The translations under genes were made by a program, and so were the position numbers. Below, piece after piece: positions 61,471 to 64,000 of a stretch of 64,000 bases of DNA. The stretch covers positions 5,708,001-5,772,000 of the forward strand of contig NZ_CP107929.1 of assembly GCF_036017915.1 (NCBI RefSeq), given 5' to 3'. The notes beneath the pieces were generated by a model that saw only the letters and a list, made by a program, of their open reading frames with translations, searched no databases and was not told the DNA's origin. How positions within the stretch are numbered: the first letter of the stretch is position 1; each line of letters starts with the position of its first letter. The stretch comes from Micromonospora sp. NBC_00421. GTDB taxonomy: Bacteria > Actinomycetota > Actinomycetes > Mycobacteriales > Micromonosporaceae.

Positions 61471-62238
61471 TCAGCCGTCCACGCGGAAGGTCAGCGTCGT
61501 GGTCCCGAGCTGGATCATGTCGCCCGGGTTGAGGGCGACGGCCGAGACCCGCTGGCCGTTGACCATGGTGCCGTTGGTGGAACCGAGGTCGGTCAGCACG
61601 ACCTGGCCGCCGTCGAAGTCCAGCCGGGCGTGTCGCCGGGAGATCCCGACGTCCGGCAGGCGCAGGTTGGCCTGGTCGCCCCGGCCGATCACGGTCGAGC
61701 CCATCTGCAACGGGTAGGTCCGACCGTCACCGGAGACCAGCCGGACGTTGCGGGTGCCACCACCGTGCCCCGGCGGGGGACCGTAGCCGCCACCCTGGTC
61801 GTAGGACGGGTAGCCGGGCGGTCCGGGGTCGTAGCCGCCCGGCGAGGACACCGGGGCGACCTCACCGCCGGTGTAGACCTCGGCGGTGACCCGGAACATC
61901 CCGGTGTCCAGCCCCTCGCCGCGCTCGACCTCGACGATCACGTCGCCGTAGACAGTCCACGCCTGCTCGCCGATGAACTCCGCCTGCGACTGGGCCAGTT
62001 CCTGGGCCAGCGCGGCGGCGTACGGCGCCAACCGACTGTGGTCGTACGGGGAGAGATCGATCACGTAACGGTTCGGCACCAGGGTGCGGCCACCAGCGAG
62101 GATGGCCTTGTGCGCCTCGGCCTCCCGCTGCATGGCGTTGAGGATCTCCACGGGGTGGACCACCCCTTTGAAGACCTTGGCGAAGGCCCCTTCGACCAGG
62201 CCTTCCAGACGCTTCTCGAAGCGTTGCAGCACGCTCAC
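61471..62238 (-). CDS. fhaA: FhaA FHA-domain protein
   Basis: The 255-residue protein has an N-terminal DUF3662 domain (LQRFEKRLEGLVEGAFAKVF, then VHPVEILNAMQREAEAH), a Gly/Pro/Tyr-rich linker and a C-terminal FHA domain (GSTVIGRGDQANLRL, SRRHARLDF, LTDLGSTNGTMVNG). It binds kinase-phosphorylated partners such as the MurJ pseudokinase complex in mycobacteria. The GTG at 62238 is preferred because GAGGAGG is five bases upstream; an ATG at 62265 has no ribosome-binding site. It is the first gene of the minus-strand operon. Confidence 0.93.
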   Translation of the reverse strand: MSVLQRFEKRLEGLVEGAFAKVFKGVVHPVEILNAMQREAEAHKAILAGGRTLVPNRYVIDLSPYDHSRLAPYAAALAQELAQSQAEFIGEQAWTVYGDVIVEVERGEGLDTGMFRVTAEVYTGGEVAPVSSPGGYDPGPPGYPSYDQGGGYGPPPGHGGGTRNVRLVSGDGRTYPLQMGSTVIGRGDQANLRLPDVGISRRHARLDFDGGQVVLTDLGSTNGTMVNGQRVSAVALNPGDMIQLGTTTLTFRVDG

Positions 62239-62493
62239 CGGCTCCTCCTCGGGTCCCGAGGACATGATGGTATCTGGACGGCGCGCATGCAGCTCGCGCG
62301 CCGCTCGGCCACCGCGCGGCGGCCCGTTCGGAGCGGGCCCGGCGACCGTGCTACTCTTTCGTCCGCCACGAAGGGTGACCGCTCGCAAGAACGGTAACCG
62401 GTCGAGGCGAGACCGCAGGACCCGGTAGGATGTTCGGGTCCCGCCGGAGACGGCGGGACCGACGCGCACCACCGCGTTCGAGGGTCGTGCCAC

Positions 62494-62579
62494 GGGGATG
62501 TGGCGGAATGGCAGACGCGCACGGTTCAGGTCCGTGTGTCCGAAAGGACGTGGGGGTTCAACTCCCCCCATCCCCACCA
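62494..62579 (+). tRNA. tRNA-Leu (anticodon CAG)
   Basis: The 86-nt class II tRNA is complete with encoded CCA. The acceptor is GGGGATG/CATCCCC. The anticodon stem CACGG/CCGTG holds loop TTCAGGT (anticodon CAG, reading CUG). A variable arm follows, then the T arm GGGGG-TTCAACT-CCCCC. Confidence 0.96.
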
Positions 62580-62585
62580 GATCGC

Positions 62586-62614
62586 CGAGGGCTCCGCAGA
62601 ATGCGGGGCCCTCG
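62586..62614 (+). terminator. Terminator after tRNA-Leu
   Basis: CGAGGGC (62586-62592) and GCCCTCG (62608-62614) pair, with a further CCGCA/TGCGG inside, giving a stable hairpin directly after the tRNA. Confidence 0.8.
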
Positions 62615-62692
62615 CTTCGTATCGGGGCGTACCGGACGTCAGGCTATGCTCCGGTGGTTTTTTCCAGCTCCCAACTTGACCAGGAGTGTCGT

Positions 62693-63766
62693 GTGAGCGT
62701 CGCGTTGGTGACCGGGTCGGGCGGTCTGATCGGTTCCGAGGCGGTCCGGCACTTCGCTGGGCTCGGCCTGGACGTGGTCGGCATCGACAACGACATGCGG
62801 CAGGAGTTCTTCGGCGCCGAGGCCTCTACCGCGTGGAACGTCCGGCGGCTGACCGACGAGCTGGGGTCGGCGTACGCGCACCACAGCATCGACATCCGGG
62901 ACCGGGACACCCTCGGGAAGCTCTTCGCCCGGTACGGCCGGGACATCGCGGTGGTGATCCACACCGCCGCCCAGCCGTCGCACGACTGGGCGGTGCGGGA
63001 CCCGTTCACCGACTTCGACGTCAACGCGGTCGGCACCCTCAACATCCTGCAGAACGTGCGGGAGCACTGCATCGAGGCGCCGCTGATCCACTGCTCGACC
63101 AACAAGGTCTACGGCGACCGCCCCAACAGCCTGCCGCTGGTGGAGCAGGAGACCCGGTGGGAGATCGCGCCGGGGCACCCGTACGAGCAGGGCATCCGCG
63201 AGGACATGTCGATCGACGCCTGCCTGCACTCGGTCTTCGGCGCCTCCAAGGTCGCCGCCGACGTGATGGTGCAGGAGTACGGCCGCTACTTCGACATGCG
63301 GACGGCCTGCTTCCGGGGCGGCACGCTGACCGGCCCGGCGCACTCGGCGACCGAGCTGCACGGCTTCCTCGGGTACGTGATGCGGGCCAACATGGAGCGC
63401 CGCACCTACAAGATCTTCGGCTACCAGGGCAAGCAGGTCCGGGACGCCATCCACAGCTCGGACGTGGTGTCGGCGTTCGAGGCGTTCTTCCGCGCCCCGC
63501 GCTCGGCGGCGGTCTACAACCTGGGTGGCGGCCGGCACTCCAACACCTCCAACCGGGAGGCGTTCGCGCTGGCCGAGCAGATCACCGGCCAGCAGATGAT
63601 CACCGAGTACGTCGAGGCGAACCGGATCGGCGACCACAAGTGGTGGATCGGCTCGAACGAGGCGTTCCAGGCCGACTACCCGGACTGGAAACAGGTCTAC
63701 GACGTACCGATGATCATGCGGGAGATCCACCAGGCCAACGTCGACAAGTGGGTGCCGGGAGCATGA
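62693..63766 (+). CDS. NAD-dependent sugar-nucleotide epimerase (CDP-paratose 2-epimerase-like)
   Basis: The 357-residue short-chain dehydrogenase-type enzyme has the Rossmann start [37 protein letters not shown] and the [12 protein letters not shown] segment follow; the latter is typical of CDP-tyvelose/paratose epimerases. [19 protein letters not shown] carries what looks like a degenerate YxxxK site (Ala-Ser-Lys). It modifies a nucleotide sugar for surface glycans. The GTG at 62693 follows AGGAG. Its stop overlaps the glycosyltransferase start by 4 bp (ATGA). Confidence 0.87.
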   Translation: MSVALVTGSGGLIGSEAVRHFAGLGLDVVGIDNDMRQEFFGAEASTAWNVRRLTDELGSAYAHHSIDIRDRDTLGKLFARYGRDIAVVIHTAAQPSHDWAVRDPFTDFDVNAVGTLNILQNVREHCIEAPLIHCSTNKVYGDRPNSLPLVEQETRWEIAPGHPYEQGIREDMSIDACLHSVFGASKVAADVMVQEYGRYFDMRTACFRGGTLTGPAHSATELHGFLGYVMRANMERRTYKIFGYQGKQVRDAIHSSDVVSAFEAFFRAPRSAAVYNLGGGRHSNTSNREAFALAEQITGQQMITEYVEANRIGDHKWWIGSNEAFQADYPDWKQVYDVPMIMREIHQANVDKWVPGA

Positions 63767-64000
63767 CCGCACAGGGCAAGCGGAACGTCCTCGGCGTCCT
63801 TGTCGACGCCACCGACTACGCCTCGGCGACCGAGCAGGTCGTCGCGGCAGCCCGGGACCGCCGACCGCTGGCGCTGACCGCGCTGGCCGTGCACGGGGTG
63901 ATGACCGGCGTGCTCGACCCGGCGCACAACGCCCGGCTCAACTCCTTCGACGTGGTCACCCCGGACGGGCAACCGGTGCGCTGGGCGCTCAACCTGCTGC
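63763..64000 (+). CDS. WecG/TagA/CpsF-family glycosyltransferase, cut by window edge
   Basis: Seventy-nine codons are visible: [20 protein letters not shown], then [20 protein letters not shown], then [20 protein letters not shown]. The [19 protein letters not shown] block matches the WecG/TagA/CpsF family, which adds the second sugar to lipid-linked polymers. It is coupled to the epimerase gene by a 4-bp overlap, so a surface-polysaccharide operon begins here. The 3' end lies beyond the window. Confidence 0.88.
   Translation, partial: MTAQGKRNVLGVLVDATDYASATEQVVAAARDRRPLALTALAVHGVMTGVLDPAHNARLNSFDVVTPDGQPVRWALNLL

Overview
The window is GC-rich actinobacterial chromosome, most like Micromonospora or a close relative (inference from gene content, gene order and codon bias; no search was run). 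It looks like core chromosome. I see no insertion sequence, prophage, CRISPR array, rRNA or plasmid functions.

Layout. 1-4770 is the heat-shock operon dnaK-grpE-dnaJ-hspR on the minus strand, with a HAIR operator on the dnaK promoter. 4852-9732 holds two overlapping dynamin-like GTPases and an unknown protein. 9745-12555 is a divergent locus: a NAD-kinase-like protein and an SPFH protein face an NrtR-type NUDIX regulator across a perfect inverted repeat. 12647-14544 holds a PAP2-like membrane protein and a Pro-rich anchored protein. 15039-18669 is a branched-chain 2-oxoacid dehydrogenase operon (E1a-E1b-E2); the E2 linker contains an in-frame palindromic element. 18889-25579 carries small proteins, a 907-residue low-complexity membrane protein, a membrane-anchored HTH protein and two secreted wall-hydrolase-like proteins. 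25916-32565 holds a deazaflavin oxidoreductase, an NHL-thioredoxin, the 5-oxoprolinase genes pxpBCA, a hemolysin III protein and SixA between two DUF6458 paralogues. 32788-34885 has a repeat cluster and a FadE5-type acyl-CoA dehydrogenase with a double operator. 34933-41834 holds a SpoIIE-type phosphatase, an RlpA-like protein, a phosphoribosyltransferase, an F420 (LLM) oxidoreductase, tRNA-Gly, a secreted M43-type metalloprotease, a PPOX protein and dcd. 41897-46757 has two NlpC/P60 hydrolases, one behind a c-di-AMP riboswitch, and two CorC/CNNM transporters. 46885-49101 is an EtfD-like Fe-S oxidoreductase sharing an operator with fadE. 49398-62238 is the conserved division/wall cluster crgA, DUF881, sortase E, pabA, pknB, pknA, pbpA, rodA, pstP, fhaB, fhaA, which usually lies near oriC. 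tRNA-Leu follows, then an epimerase and a WecG/TagA glycosyltransferase cut by the window edge.

How it fits together. The strongest physiological theme is wall growth: kinases, phosphatase, FHA readers, PBP and SEDS protein in one overlapping operon, plus several hydrolases, one under c-di-AMP control. A second theme is fatty-acid oxidation: the dehydrogenase and its probable electron-transfer oxidoreductase lie 14 kb apart but share a 16-bp operator. The best candidates for undescribed biology are the SPFH/NAD-kinase-like/NrtR locus, the palindromic element inside the E2 gene, and the GTPase pair with its unknown neighbour.
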